A program made the translations under genes and the position numbers. A DNA stretch of 64,000 bases from Sphaerolaimus hirsutus (Eukaryota; Nematoda; Chromadorea; Monhysterida; Sphaerolaimidae), in NCBI GenBank assembly GCA_964036195.1, contig CAXIWS010000476.1, forward strand, positions 62,001 through 126,000. Reading direction: 5' to 3'. The notes below the pieces were generated by a model. That model was not told the DNA's origin, made no database searches, and saw only the letters and a program-made list of their open reading frames with translations. Shown here one piece after another: positions 9,412-21,669 of this stretch. Within the stretch, counting starts at the first letter, position 1. The number at the start of each line of letters is the position of its first letter.

Positions 9412-10310
9412 CTTTGTACACTGATACCCCTACTTTTGCACTTCCGAGGTATGAGTCCACTCTTACCCAGTGGAGCGAGGGACCTCCGCGAATGCCCAAA
9501 AAACAGCCCTTTGACTAGCGTGGCTCTGTGGTGATCCTGTCTCCGTCAGGTCACCCTCCCTTAGCATAGGAAGGACGTGCGAGCGGTCACTGGAGTCCAG
9601 ATGTCCAGGAGTGTCCAGCGAAAGTTTGACCACCGTCCGACAATGACTCCTTGTCAAATGCCGGTGCCGCCCAGCGTCTAGCACCTTGCCAGAACACTGG
9701 TGAAAGCTGCCTGAAATCCTGACAGGCTTGTCAGAACTCCAGTGTCCTCCGCGCGTGAGCGTAGAACCGCTCCCAGGATGTAGACAGGAGTGCCGTGACT
9801 TTGGCACAATGCTGTCTGCAAATCAACAGCCAACGCTCAGCCAAGGCCAATTGATGTTCAGCAGGACTTTTGAAGTTCTGCCAACTGCCGCACAATGTTC
9901 GTTCCGGCTTGGTGATAGCACAATGTCATGCAATCACCCTGCTCGCTGCGCCATGTGATGAAGCCACCGAAGTCAGCGTCTTCTACCACCGAATCCGGCT
10001 GCTTCAAGACCGTAGTGAGAAACGGCCTCTAGAGTGGTTGATTTCCCGTTGTTGCTGAACGTCCACTTGTCGACAGCCAAGTTGAGTTTATTTCGTAGTT
10101 GTGTGTTGAAAGGGGGGTTCGAATTGTTTCAGGTACTTTATTTCGATCAGATACAGCGTGTTACAAAAGCGCAAAGCCTAGCGAGCTTCCTAGTCGAAGT
10201 TTCTATCACTAGCTTATTTTGTTCACTTGGGGTGGGTCCGCAGACTGAAGTAAAAACTTCCAAAATAGCTAAGACACGGAAATCATGTATAGAAAAACAG
10301 TTACAGTAAT

Positions 10311-11240
10311 TTCCTAATACAAATGCACAAATAAACCACTAATATAGCAATAAGACACATTTGACAGAAACAGTTGGCTTATTCTATGCGTGCATACATT
10401 CAAATACTTATGGTAAAGAAATACCAGGTACAAATTGGGTTAATAGAAAAACTATTAATCTTGAGAGGCGCGAAGTCGGCAAACTCGGCCGATTTACTAA
10501 TTTGCTTCAATTTGTCAGAAAACATTGACGCACATTGGAACTAATAAAATAGGGTTTGAAACTGTAAATAGTAGTGTAAATGTTCCTAATGACATAAATA
10601 GAGCAGGGTATATTCGATATAATAATAATAATCACTTCCTGGAAACGTATATTTCATAATTGGCAAATTGGGACTTATTCGAGGTAAATGGGTATATTAA
10701 TTGAGCAGAGTTTATAATATATTCGATTGAGCAAGGTATTATAATTATTAAGTAAATATAAATAGTTGTGAACAGGGTTATGACAATTATACCTATGCGA
10801 AGGGCTTTGTAAAGTAAATGCTAGTTGCACGCAGGGCACTATTTCTCCATTAGGACGCTGGCCTAGATAATTACGTAGCACGTAAATATTTACAAGATTT
10901 GACTTTTGTAAACTGCAAGTAAACTATGCAAATGTATATATAATCATGATCAGAAAATTACGGCGAGTTGAATGAGCCCAATTTTATATTAATACACCTA
11001 ATAACAACTTATTTGACCTTTTAACCTAAACATTCCACATAAACCTATCAATAACTTATAAAATACTTTCTTAATCAAATATTCTCCATGGATACGTAAT
11101 AAGTATAGGAAATACAATTTGCGTGGTAAATAAATATAGTGCATGAAAGTAAAATAGTGCAAATAAGTAAATGTGCGAATATGAACCTAATTATCAATTC
11201 TCTGTATTTCTTTATCCATCCATTTTGCCACGGTCAGCAC
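10311..11240. other. AT-rich spacer between BEL element and satellite
   Basis: No gene, RNA gene or repeat family could be recognised. The only ORFs are short and low-complexity. The sequence is AT-rich and does not resemble the satellite monomer. The change to satellite at about 11241 is abrupt. Confidence 0.6.
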
Positions 11241-13489
11241 AATAAATGTCACTTCTGGCCGATTGAATCACGATTCATGCCTTAACCATTCTTGGGGAAT
11301 GGTGGTAGACATGCACCGTTGCGTAGCTGAGATTGTGCTCTATCACAATCTACAAATGTTTTCGTGTGTTTGCCATAGCCACTTTATACCTAAGAAACAA
11401 AAACGTGAATAAATGTCAATTCTGGCCAATTGAATCATGATTCACGCCTTAACCATTCTTGGGAAAGGTGGTAGACATGCACCGTTGCGTAGCTGAGATT
11501 GTGCTCTATCACAATCTACAAATGTTTTGGTGTGTTTGCCATAGCCACTTTATACCTAAGAAACAAAAACGTGAATAAATGTCAATTCTGGCCGATTGAA
11601 TCACGATTCACGCCTTAACCATTCTTGGGAAAAGTGGTAGACATGCAAGGTTGCGTAGCTGAGATTGTGCTGTATCAAAATCTACAAACGTTTTGGTGTG
11701 TTTGCCATAGCCACTTTATACCTAAGAAACAAAAACGTGAATAAATGTCAATTCTGGCCGATTGAATCATGATTCACGCCTTAACCATTCTTGGGAAAGG
11801 TGGTAGACATGCACCGTTGCGTAGCTGAGATTGTGCTCTATCACAATCTACAAATGTTTTGGTGTGTTTGCCATAGCCACTTTATACCTAAGAAACAAAA
11901 ACGTGAATAAATGTCAATTCTGGCCGATTGAATCACGATTCACGCCTTAACCATTCTTGGGAAAAGTGGTAGACATGCAAGGTTGCGTAGCTGAGATTGT
12001 GCTGTATCAAAATCTACAAACGTTTTGGTGTGTTTGCCATAGACACTTTATACCTAAGAAACAAAAACTTGAATAAATGTCAATTCTGGCCGATTGAATC
12101 ACGATTCACGCCTTAACCATTCTTGGGAAAGGTGGTAGACATGCAAAGTTGCGTAGCTGAGATTGTGCTCTATCAAAATCTACAAATGTTTTGGTGTGTT
12201 TGCCATAGCCACTTTATACCTAAGAAACAAAAATGTGAATAAATGTCAATTCTGGCCGATTGAATCACGATTCATGCCTTGACCATTATTGGGGAATGGT
12301 GGTAGACATGCACCGTTGCGTAGCTGAGATTGTGCTCTATCAACATCTACAAATGTTTTGGTGTGTTTGCCATAGCCACTTTATACCTAAGAAACAAAAA
12401 CGTGAATAAATGTCAATTCTGGCCGATTGAATCACGATTCACGCCTTAACCATTCTTGGGAAAGGTGGTAGACATGCATCATTGCGTAGCTGAGATTGTG
12501 CTCTATCAAAATCTACAAATGTTTTGGTGTGTTTGCCATAGCCACTTTATACCTAAGAAACCAAAACATGAAGAAATGTCAATTCTGGCCGATTGAATCT
12601 TGATTCATGCCTTAACCATTCTTGGGAAAGGTGGTAGACATGCACCGTTGCGTAGCTAATATTGTGCTCTATCAAAATCTACAAACATTTTGGTGTGTTT
12701 GCCATAGCCACTTTATACCTAAGAAACAAAAATGTGAATAAATGTCACTTCTGGCCAATTGAATCATGATTCACGCCTTAACCATTCTTGGGGAATAGTG
12801 GTAGACATGCACCGTTGCGTAGCTGAGATTGTGCTCTATCACAATCTACAAATGTTTTGGTGTGTTTGCCATAGCCACTTTATACCTAAGAAACAAAAAC
12901 GTGAATAAATGTCAATTCTGGCCGATTGAATCATGATTCACGCCTTAACCATTCTTGGGAAAGGTGGTAGACATGCACCGTTGCGTAGCTGAGATTGTGC
13001 TCTATCACAATCTACAAATGTTTTGGTGTGTTTGCCATAGCCACTTTATACCTAAGAAACAAAAACGTGAATAAATGTCAATTCTGGCCGATTGAATCAC
13101 GATTTACGCCTTAACCATTCTTGGAAAAAGTGGTAGACATGCAAGGTTGCGTAGCTGAGATTGTGCTGTATCAAAATCTACAAACGTTTTGGTGTGTTTG
13201 CTATAGCCACTTTATACTTAAGAAACAAAAACTTGAATAAATGTCAATTCTGGCCGATTGAATCACGATTCACGCCTTAACCATTCTTGGGAAAGGTGGT
13301 AGACATGCACCGTTGCGTAGCTGAGATTGTGCTCTATCAAAATCTACAAATGTTTTGGTGTGTTTGCTATAGCCACTTTATACTTAAGAAACAAAAACTT
13401 GAATAAATGTCAATTCTGGCCGATTGAATCACGATTCATGCCTTCACCATTCTTGGGAAAAGTGGTAGACATGCAAGGTTGCGTAGCTG

Positions 13490-15300
13490 AGATTGTGCTC
13501 TATCAAAATCTACAAATGTTTTGGTGTGTTTGCCATAGCCACTTTATACTTAAGAAACAAAAACTTGAATAAATGTCAATTCTGGCCGATTGAATCACGA
13601 TTCACGCCTTAACCATTCTTGGGAAAGGTGGTAGACATGCACCGTTGCGTAGCTGAGATTGTGCTCTATCAAAATCTACAAATGTTTTGGTGTGTTTGCT
13701 ATAGCCACTTTATACTTAAGAAACAAAAACTTGAATAAATGTCAATTCTGGTCGATTGAATCACGATTCATGCCTTCACCATTCTTGGGAAAAGTGGTAG
13801 ACATGCAAGGTTGCGTAGCTGAGATTGTGCTCTATCAAAATCTACAAACGTTTTGGTGTGTTTGCTATAGCCACTTTATACTTAAGAAACAAAAACTTGA
13901 ATAAATGTCAATTCTGGCCGATTGAATCACGATTCACGCCTTAACCATTCTTGGGAAAACTGGTAGACATGCAAGGTTGCGTAGCTGAGATTGTGCTCTA
14001 TCAAAATCTACAAATGTTTTGGTGTGTTTGCTATAGCCACTTTATACTTAAGAAACAAAAACTTGAATAAATGTCAATTCTGGCCGATTGAATCACGCTT
14101 CATGCCTTCACCATTCTTGGGAAAAGTGGTAGACATGCAAGGTTGCGTAGCTGAGATTGTGCTCTATCAAAATCTACAAATGTTTTGGTGTGTTTGCCAT
14201 AGCCACTTTATACCTAAGAAACAAAAACATGAAGAAATGTCAATTCTGGCTGATTGAATCATGATTCATGCCTTAACCATTCTTGGGAAAGGTGGTAGAC
14301 ATGCACTGTTGCGTAGCTAATATTGTGCTCTATCAAAATCTACAAACATTTTGGTGTGTTTGCCATAGCCACTTTATACCTAAGAAACAAAAATGTGAAT
14401 AAATGTCACTTCTGGCCGATTGAATCACGATTCACGCCTTCACCATTCTTGGGAAAAGTGGTAGACATGCAAGGTTGCGTAGCTGAGATTGTGCTCTATC
14501 AAAATCTACAAATGTTTTGGTGTGTTTGCCATAGCCACTTTATACTTAAGAAACAAAAACTTGAATAAATGTCAATTCTGGCCGATTGAATCACGATTCA
14601 CGCCTTAACCATTCTTGGGAAAGGTGGTAGACATGCACCGTTGCGTAGCTGAGATTGTGCTCTATCAAAATCTACAAATGTTTTGGTGTGTTTGCTATAG
14701 CCACTTTATACTTAAGAAACAAAAACTTGAATAAATGTCAATTCTGGCCGATTGAATCACGATTCATGCCTTCACCATTATTGGGAAAAGTGGTAGACAT
14801 GCAAGGTTGTGTAGCTGAGATTGTGCTCTATCAAAATCTACAAACGTTTTGGTGTGTTTGCTATAGCCACTTTATACTTAAGAAACAAAAACTTGAATAA
14901 ATGTCAATTCTGGCCAATTGAATCACGATTCACGCCTTAACCATTCTTGGGAAAACTGGTAGACATGCAAGGTTGCGTAGCTGAGATTGTGCTCTATCAA
15001 AATCTACAAATGTTTTGGTGTGTTTGCTATAGCCACTTTATACTTAAGAAACAAAAACTTGAATAAATGTCAATTCTGGCCGATTGAATCACGATTCATG
15101 CCTTCACCATTCTTGGGAAAAGTGGTAGACATGCAAGGTTGCGTAGCTGAGATTGTGCTCTATCAAAATCTACAAATGTTTTGGTGTGTTTGCCATAGCC
15201 ACTTTATACCTAAGAAACAAAAACATGAAGAAATGTCAATTCTGGCCGATTGAATCATGATTCATGCCTTAACCATTCTTGGGAAAGGTGGTAGACATGC
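13490..15300 (+). repeat. Dimer (332 bp) and hexamer (about 996 bp) higher-order repeats
   Basis: Two monomer types alternate, so matching positions recur every 332 bp (13327, 13659, 13991, 14323, 14655, 14987). The pattern at 13659 and 13991 reappears at 14655 and 14987, which gives a 6-monomer unit of 996 bp. Confidence 0.75.
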
Positions 15301-18300
15301 ACTGTTGCGTAGCTAATATTGTTCTCTATCAAAATCTACAAACATTTTGGTGTGTTTGCCATAGCCACTTTATACCTAAGAAACAAAAATGTGAATAAAT
15401 GTCACTTCTGGCCGATTGAATCACGATTCACGCCTTAACCATTCTTGGGGAATAGTGGTAGACATGCACCGTTGCGTAGCTGAGATTGTGCTCTATCACA
15501 ATCTACAAATGTTTTGGTGTGTTTGCCATAGCCACTTTATACCTAAGAAACAAAAACGTGAATAAATGTCAATTCTGGCCGATTGAATCATGATTCACGC
15601 CTTAACCATTCTTGGGAAAGGTGGTAGACATGCACCATTGCGTAGCTGAGATTGTGCTCTATCACAATCTACAAATGTTTTGGTGTGTTTGCCATAGCCA
15701 CTTTATACCTAAGAAACAAAAACGTGAATAAATGTCAATTCTGGCCGATTGAATCACGATTCACGCCTTAACCATTCTTGGGAAAAGTGGTAGACATGCA
15801 AGGTTGCGTAGCTGAGATTGTGCTCTATCACAATCTACAAATGTTTTGGTGTGTTTGCTATAGCCACTTTATACCTAAGAAACAAAAATGTGAATAAATG
15901 TCAATTCTGGCCGATTGAATCATGATTCACGCCTTAACCATTCTTGGGAAAGGTGGTAGACATGCACCGTTGCGTAGCTGAGATTGTGCTCTATCACAAT
16001 CTACAAATGTTTTGGTGTGTTTTCCATAGCCACTTTATACCTAAGAAACAAAAACGTGAATAAATGTCAATTCTGGCCAATTGAATCATGATTCACGCCT
16101 TAACCATTCTTGGGAAAGGTGGTAGACATGCAGTGTTGCGTAGCTGAGATTGTGCTCTATCACAATCTACAAATGTTTTGGTGTGTTTGCCATAGCCACT
16201 TTATACCTAAGAAACAAAAACGTGAATAAATGTCAATTCTGACCGATTGAATCACGATTCACGCCTTAACCATTCTTGGGAAAAGTGGTAGACATGCAAG
16301 GTTGCGTAGCTGAGATTGTGCTCTATCACAATCTACAAATGTTTTGGTGTGTTTGCCATAGCCACTTTATACCTAAGAAACAAAAACGTGAATAAATGTC
16401 AATTCTGGCCGATTGAATCACTATTCACGCATTAACCATTCTTGGGAAAGGTGGTAGACATGCATCATTGCGTAGCTGAGATTGTGCTCTATCAAAATCT
16501 ACAAATGTTTTGGTGTGTTTGCCATAGCCACTTTATACCTAAGAAACAAAAACATGAAGAAATGTCAATTCTGGCCGATTGAATCATGATTCATGCCTTA
16601 ACCATTCTTGGAAAGGTGGTAGACATGCACCGTTGCGTAGCTAATATTGTGCTTTATCAAAATCTACAAACATTTTGGTGTGTTTGCCATAGCCACTTTA
16701 TACCTAAGAAACAAAAATGTGAATAAATGTCACTTCTGGCCGATTGAATCACGATTCACGCCTTAACCATTCTTGGGGAATAGTGGTAGACATGCACCGT
16801 TGCGTAGCTGAGATTCTGCTCTATCACAATCTACAAATGTTTTGGTGTGTTTGCCATAGCCACTTTATACCTAAGAAACAAAAACGTGAAAAAATGTCAA
16901 TTCTGGCTGATTGAATCATGATTCACGCCTTAACCATTCTTGGGAAAAGTGGTAGACATGCAAGGTTGCGTAGCTGAGATTGTGCTCTATCAAAATCTAC
17001 AAATGTTTTGGTGTGTTTGCTATAGCCACTTTATACTTAAGAAACAAAAACTTGAATAAATGTCAATTCTGGCCGATTGAATCACGATTCATGCCTTCAC
17101 CATTCTTGGGAAAAGTGGTAGACATGCAAGGTTGCGTAGCTGAGATTGTGCTCTATCAAAATCTACAAATGTTTTGGTGTGTTTGCTATAGCCACTTTAT
17201 ACTTAAGAAACAAAAACTTGAATAAATGTCAATTCTGGCCGATTGAATCACGATTCATGCCTTCACCATTCTTGGGAAAAGTGGTAAAACATGCAAGGTT
17301 GCGTAGCTGAGATTGTGCTCTATCAAAATCTACAAATGTTTTGGTGTGTTTGCCATAGCCACTTTATACCTAAGAAACAAAAACATGAAGAAATGTCAAT
17401 TCTGGCCAATTGAATCATGATTCATGCCTTAACCATTCTTGGGAAAGGTGGTAGACATGCACTGTTGCGTAGCTAATATTGTTCTCTATCAAAATCTACA
17501 AACATTTTGGTGTGTTTGCCATAGCCACTTTATACCTAAGAAACAAAAATGTGAATAAATGTCACTTCTGGCCGATTGAATCACGATTCACGCCTTAACC
17601 ATTCTTGGGGAATAGTGGTAGACATGCACCGTTGCGTAGCTGAGATTGTGCTCTATCACAATCTACAAATGTTTTGGTGTGTTTGCCATAGCCACTTTAT
17701 ACCTAAGAAACAAAAACGTGAATAAATGTCAATTCTGGCCGATTGAATCATGATTCACGCCTTAACCATTCTTGGGAAAGGTGGTAGACATGCACCATTG
17801 CGTAGCTGAGATTGTGCTCTATCACAATCTACAAATGTTTTGGTGTGTTTTCCATAGCCACTTTATACCTAAGAAACAAAAACGTGAATAAATGTCAATT
17901 CTGGCCGATTGAATCACGATTCACGCCTTAACCATTCTTGGGAAAAGTGGTAGACATGCAAGGTTGCGTAGCTGAGATTGTGCTCTATCACAATCTACAA
18001 ATGTTTTGGTGTGTTTGCCATAGCCACTTTATACCTAAGAAACAAAAACGTGAATAAATGTCAATTCTGGCCGATTGAATCATGATTCACGCCTTAACCA
18101 TTCTTGGGAAAGGTGGTAGACATGCACCGTTGCGTAGCTGAGATTGTGCTCTATCACAATCTACAAATGTTTTGGTGTGTTTTCCATAGCCACTTTATAC
18201 CTAAGAAACAAAAACGTGAATAAATGTCAATTCTGGCCAATTGAATCATGATTCACGCCTTAACCATTCTTGGGAAAGGTGGTAGACATGCAGTGTTGCG

Positions 18301-19550
18301 TAGCTGAGATTGTGCTCTATCACAATCTACAAATGTTTTGGTGTGTTTGCCATAGCCACTTTATACCTAAGAAACAAAAACGTGAATAAATGTCAATTCT
18401 GACCGATTGAATCACGATTCACGCCTTAACCATTCTTGGGAAAAGTGGTAGACATGCAAGGTTGCGTAGCTGAGATTGTGCTCTATCACAATCTACAAAT
18501 GTTTTGGTGTGTTTGCCATAGCCACTTTATACCTAAGAAACAAAAACGTGAATAAATGTCAATTCTGGCCGATTGAATCACTATTCACGCATTAACCATT
18601 CTTGGGAAAGGTGGTAGACATGCATCATTGCGTAGCTGAGATTGTGCTCTATCAAAATCTACAAATGTTTTGGTGTGTTTGCCATAGCCACTTTATACCT
18701 AAGAAACAAAAACATGAAGAAATGTCAATTCTGGCCGATTGAATCATGATTCATGCCTTAACCATTCTTGGAAAGGTGGTAGACATGCACCGTTGCGTAG
18801 CTAATATTGTGCTTTATCAAAATCTACAAACATTTTGGTGTGTTTGCCATAGCCACTTTATACCTAAGAAACAAAAATGTGAATAAATGTCACTTCTGGC
18901 CGATTGAATCACGATTCACGCCTTAACCATTCTTGGGGAATAGTGGTAGACATGCACCGTTGCGTAGCTGAGATTGTGCTCTATCACAATCTACAAATGT
19001 TTTGGTGTGTTTGCCATAGCCACTTTATACCTAAGAAACAAAAACGTGAAAAAATGTCAATTCTGGCTGATTGAATCATGATTCACGCCTTAACCATTCT
19101 TGGGAAAAGTGGTAGACATGCAAGGTTGCGTAGCTGAGATTGTGCTCTATCAAAATCTACAAATGTTTTGGTGTGTTTGCTATAGCCACTTTATACTTAA
19201 GAAACAAAAACTTGAATAAATGTCAATTCTGGCCGATTGAATCACGATTCATGCCTTCACCATTCTTGGGAAAAGTGGTAGACATGCAAGGTTGCGTAGC
19301 TGAGATTGTGCTCTATCAAAATCTACAAATGTTTTGGTGTGTTTGCCATAGCCACTTTATACCTAAGAAACAAAAACATGAAGAAATGTCAATTCTGGCC
19401 GATTGAATCATGATTCATGCCTTAACCATTCTTGGGAAAGGTGGTAGACATGAACTGTTGCGTAGCTAATATTGTGCTCTATCAAAATCTACAAACATTT
19501 TGGTGTGTTTGCCATAGCCACTTTATACCTAAGAAACAAAAATGTGAATA
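14950..19550 (+). repeat. 13-monomer higher-order repeat, two tandem copies of about 2160 bp
   Basis: Lines at 15301-15660 match 17461-17820 base for base, and later lines differ only by single bases (for example TTTGCCATAG versus TTTTCCATAG). Private variants such as GTTCTCTATC are shared at an offset of 2160 bp. A 1-bp insertion at about 17287 marks the second copy. Confidence 0.85.
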
Positions 19551-21669
19551 AATGTCACTTCTGGCCGATTGAATCACGATTCACGCCTTAACCATTCTTG
19601 GGGAATAGTGGTAGACATGCACCGTTGCGTAGCTGAGATTGTGCTCTATCACAATCTACAAATGTTTTGGTGTGTTTGCCATAGCCACTTTATACCTAAG
19701 AAACAAAAACGTGAATAAATGTCAATTCTGGCCGATTGAATCATGATTCACGCCTTAACCATTCTTGGGAAAGGTGGTAGACATGCACCGTTGCGTAGCT
19801 GAGATTGTGCTCTATCACAATCTACAAATGTTTTGGTGTGTTTGCCATAGCCACTTTATACCTAAGAAACAAAAATGTGAAAAAATGTCAATTCTGGCCG
19901 ATTGAATCACAATTCACGCCTTAACCATTCTTGGGAAAAGTGGTAGACATGCAAGGTTGCGTAGCTGAGATTGTGCTCTATCACAATCTACAAATGTTTT
20001 GGTGTGTTTGCCATAGCCACTTTATACCTAAGAAACAAAAACGTGAATAAATGTCAATTCTGGCCGATTGAATCACGATTCATGCCTTAACCATTCTTGG
20101 GAAAAGTGGTAGACATGCAAGGTTGCGTAGCTGAGATTGTGCTGTATCAAAATCTACAAACGTTTTGGTGTGTTTGCTATAGCCACTTTATACTAAAGAA
20201 ACAAAAACTTGAATAAATGTCAATTCTGGCTGATTGAATCACGATTCACGCCTTCACCATTCTTGGGAAAAGTGGTAGACATGCAAGGTTGCGTAGCTGA
20301 GATTGTGCTCTATCACAATCTACAAATGTTTTGGTGTGTTTGCCATAGCCACTTTATACCTAAGAAACAAAAACGTGAATAAATGTCAATTCTGGCCGAT
20401 TGAATCATGATTCACGCCTTAACCATTCTTGGGAAAGGTGGTAGACATGCACCGTTGCGTAGCTGAGATTGTGCTCTATCACAATCTACAAATGTTTTGG
20501 TGTGTTTTCCATAGCCACTTTATACCTAAGAAACAAAAACGTGAATAAATGTCAATTCTGGCCAATTGAATCATGATTCACGCCTTAACCATTCTTGGGA
20601 AAGGTGGTAGACATGCACCGTTGCGTAGCTGAGATTGTGCTCTATCACAATCTACAAATGTTTTGGTGTGTTTGCCATAGCTACTTTATACCTAAGAAAC
20701 AAAAACGTGAATAAATGTCAATTCTGACCGATTGAATCACGATTCACGCCTTAACCATTCTTGGGAAAAGTGGTAGACATGGAAGGTTGCGTAGCTGAGA
20801 TTGTGCTCTATCACAATCTACAAATGTTTTGGTGTGTTTGCCATAGCCACTTTATACCTAAGAAACAAAAACGTGAATAAATGTCAATTCTGGCCGATTG
20901 AATCACGATTCACGCCTTAACCATTCTTGGGAAAAGTGGTAGACATGCAAGGTTGCGTAGCTGAGATTGTGCTCTATCACAATCTACAAATGTTTTGGTG
21001 TGTTTGCCATAGCCACTTTATACCTAAGAAACAAAAATGTGAATAAATGTCAATTCTGGCCGATTGAATCATGATTCATGCCTTGACCATTATTGGGGAA
21101 TGGTGGTAGACATGCACCGTTGCGTAGCTGAGATTGTGCTCTATCAACATCTACAAATGTTTTGGTGTGTTTGCCATAGTCACTTTATACCTAAGAAACA
21201 AAAACGTGAATAAATGTCAATTCTGGCCGATTGAATCACTATTCACGCATTAACCATTCTTGGGAAAGGTGGTAGACATGCATCATTGCGTAGCTGAGAT
21301 TGTGCTCTATCAAAATCTACAAATGTTTTGGTGTGTTTGCCATAGCCACTTTATACCTAAGAAACAAAAACATGAAGAAATGTCAATTCTGGCCGATTGA
21401 ATCATGATTCATGCCTTAACCATTCTTGGAAAGGTGGTAGACATGCACCGTTGCGTAGCTAATATTGTGCTTTATCAAAATCTACAAACATTTTGGTGTG
21501 TTTGCCATAGCCACTTTATACCTAAGAAACAAAAATGTGAATAAATGTCACTTCTGGTCGATTGAATCACGATTCACGCCTTAACCATTCTTGAGGAATA
21601 GTGGTAGACATGCACCGTTGCGTAGCTGAGATTGTGCTCTATCACAATCTACAAATGTTTTGGTGTGTT

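Larger units (their letters stand above)
1..10310 (-). mobile_element. BEL/Pao LTR retrotransposon with envelope-like gene (cut by window edge)
   Basis: The element reads leftwards. From 8724 down to 10 the same frame encodes, in order, gag (DUF1759-like), zinc knuckles, a DTGS aspartic protease, a BEL-type reverse transcriptase, RNase H, an H2C2 plus DDE integrase, a DUF5641-like domain and an envelope-like glycoprotein. Protease before RT and integrase after RNase H, together with DUF1759 and DUF5641, is the BEL/Pao arrangement. The coding part ends 9 bp from the left edge, so the 3' LTR is not visible. The right limit of 10310 is an estimate from the change to AT-rich sequence and could be off by some hundred bases. 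Apart from one in-frame TGA the coding region is open over about 8.7 kb, so the copy is young or was recently active. Confidence 0.88.
8725..10310 (-). other. 5' LTR and untranslated leader of the BEL/Pao element, boundaries unresolved
   Basis: No credible gene lies here; the short ORFs have no family features. The sequence precedes gag in the element's orientation, so it must hold the 5' LTR and the primer-binding site. Without the other LTR the ends cannot be set. Two minus-strand AATAAA signals are at 10087-10092 and 10137-10142. A TATAAA on the minus strand at 8758-8763 lies about 35 bp before the gag ATG. A possible LTR start (TGTAAC on the minus strand) is near 10304. Composition is mixed and clearly less AT-rich than the sequence to the right. 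Confidence 0.45.

Noticed and set aside
9463..9807. 114-codon minus-strand ORF upstream of gag
   Set aside because: No domain, biased composition and a position within the LTR or leader; most likely chance.
10159..10304. A 146-bp segment from TGTTAC to GTTACA as a complete BEL 5' LTR
   Set aside because: The ends look plausible, but both AATAAA signals fall outside it and no primer-binding site follows; without the other LTR it cannot be supported.
13327..19406. Repeated 81-88 codon ORFs beginning MCSIKIYK in the satellite
   Set aside because: They are by-products of the monomer sequence: 166 is not a multiple of 3, the frame is lost after about one and a half units, and variation shows no codon constraint.
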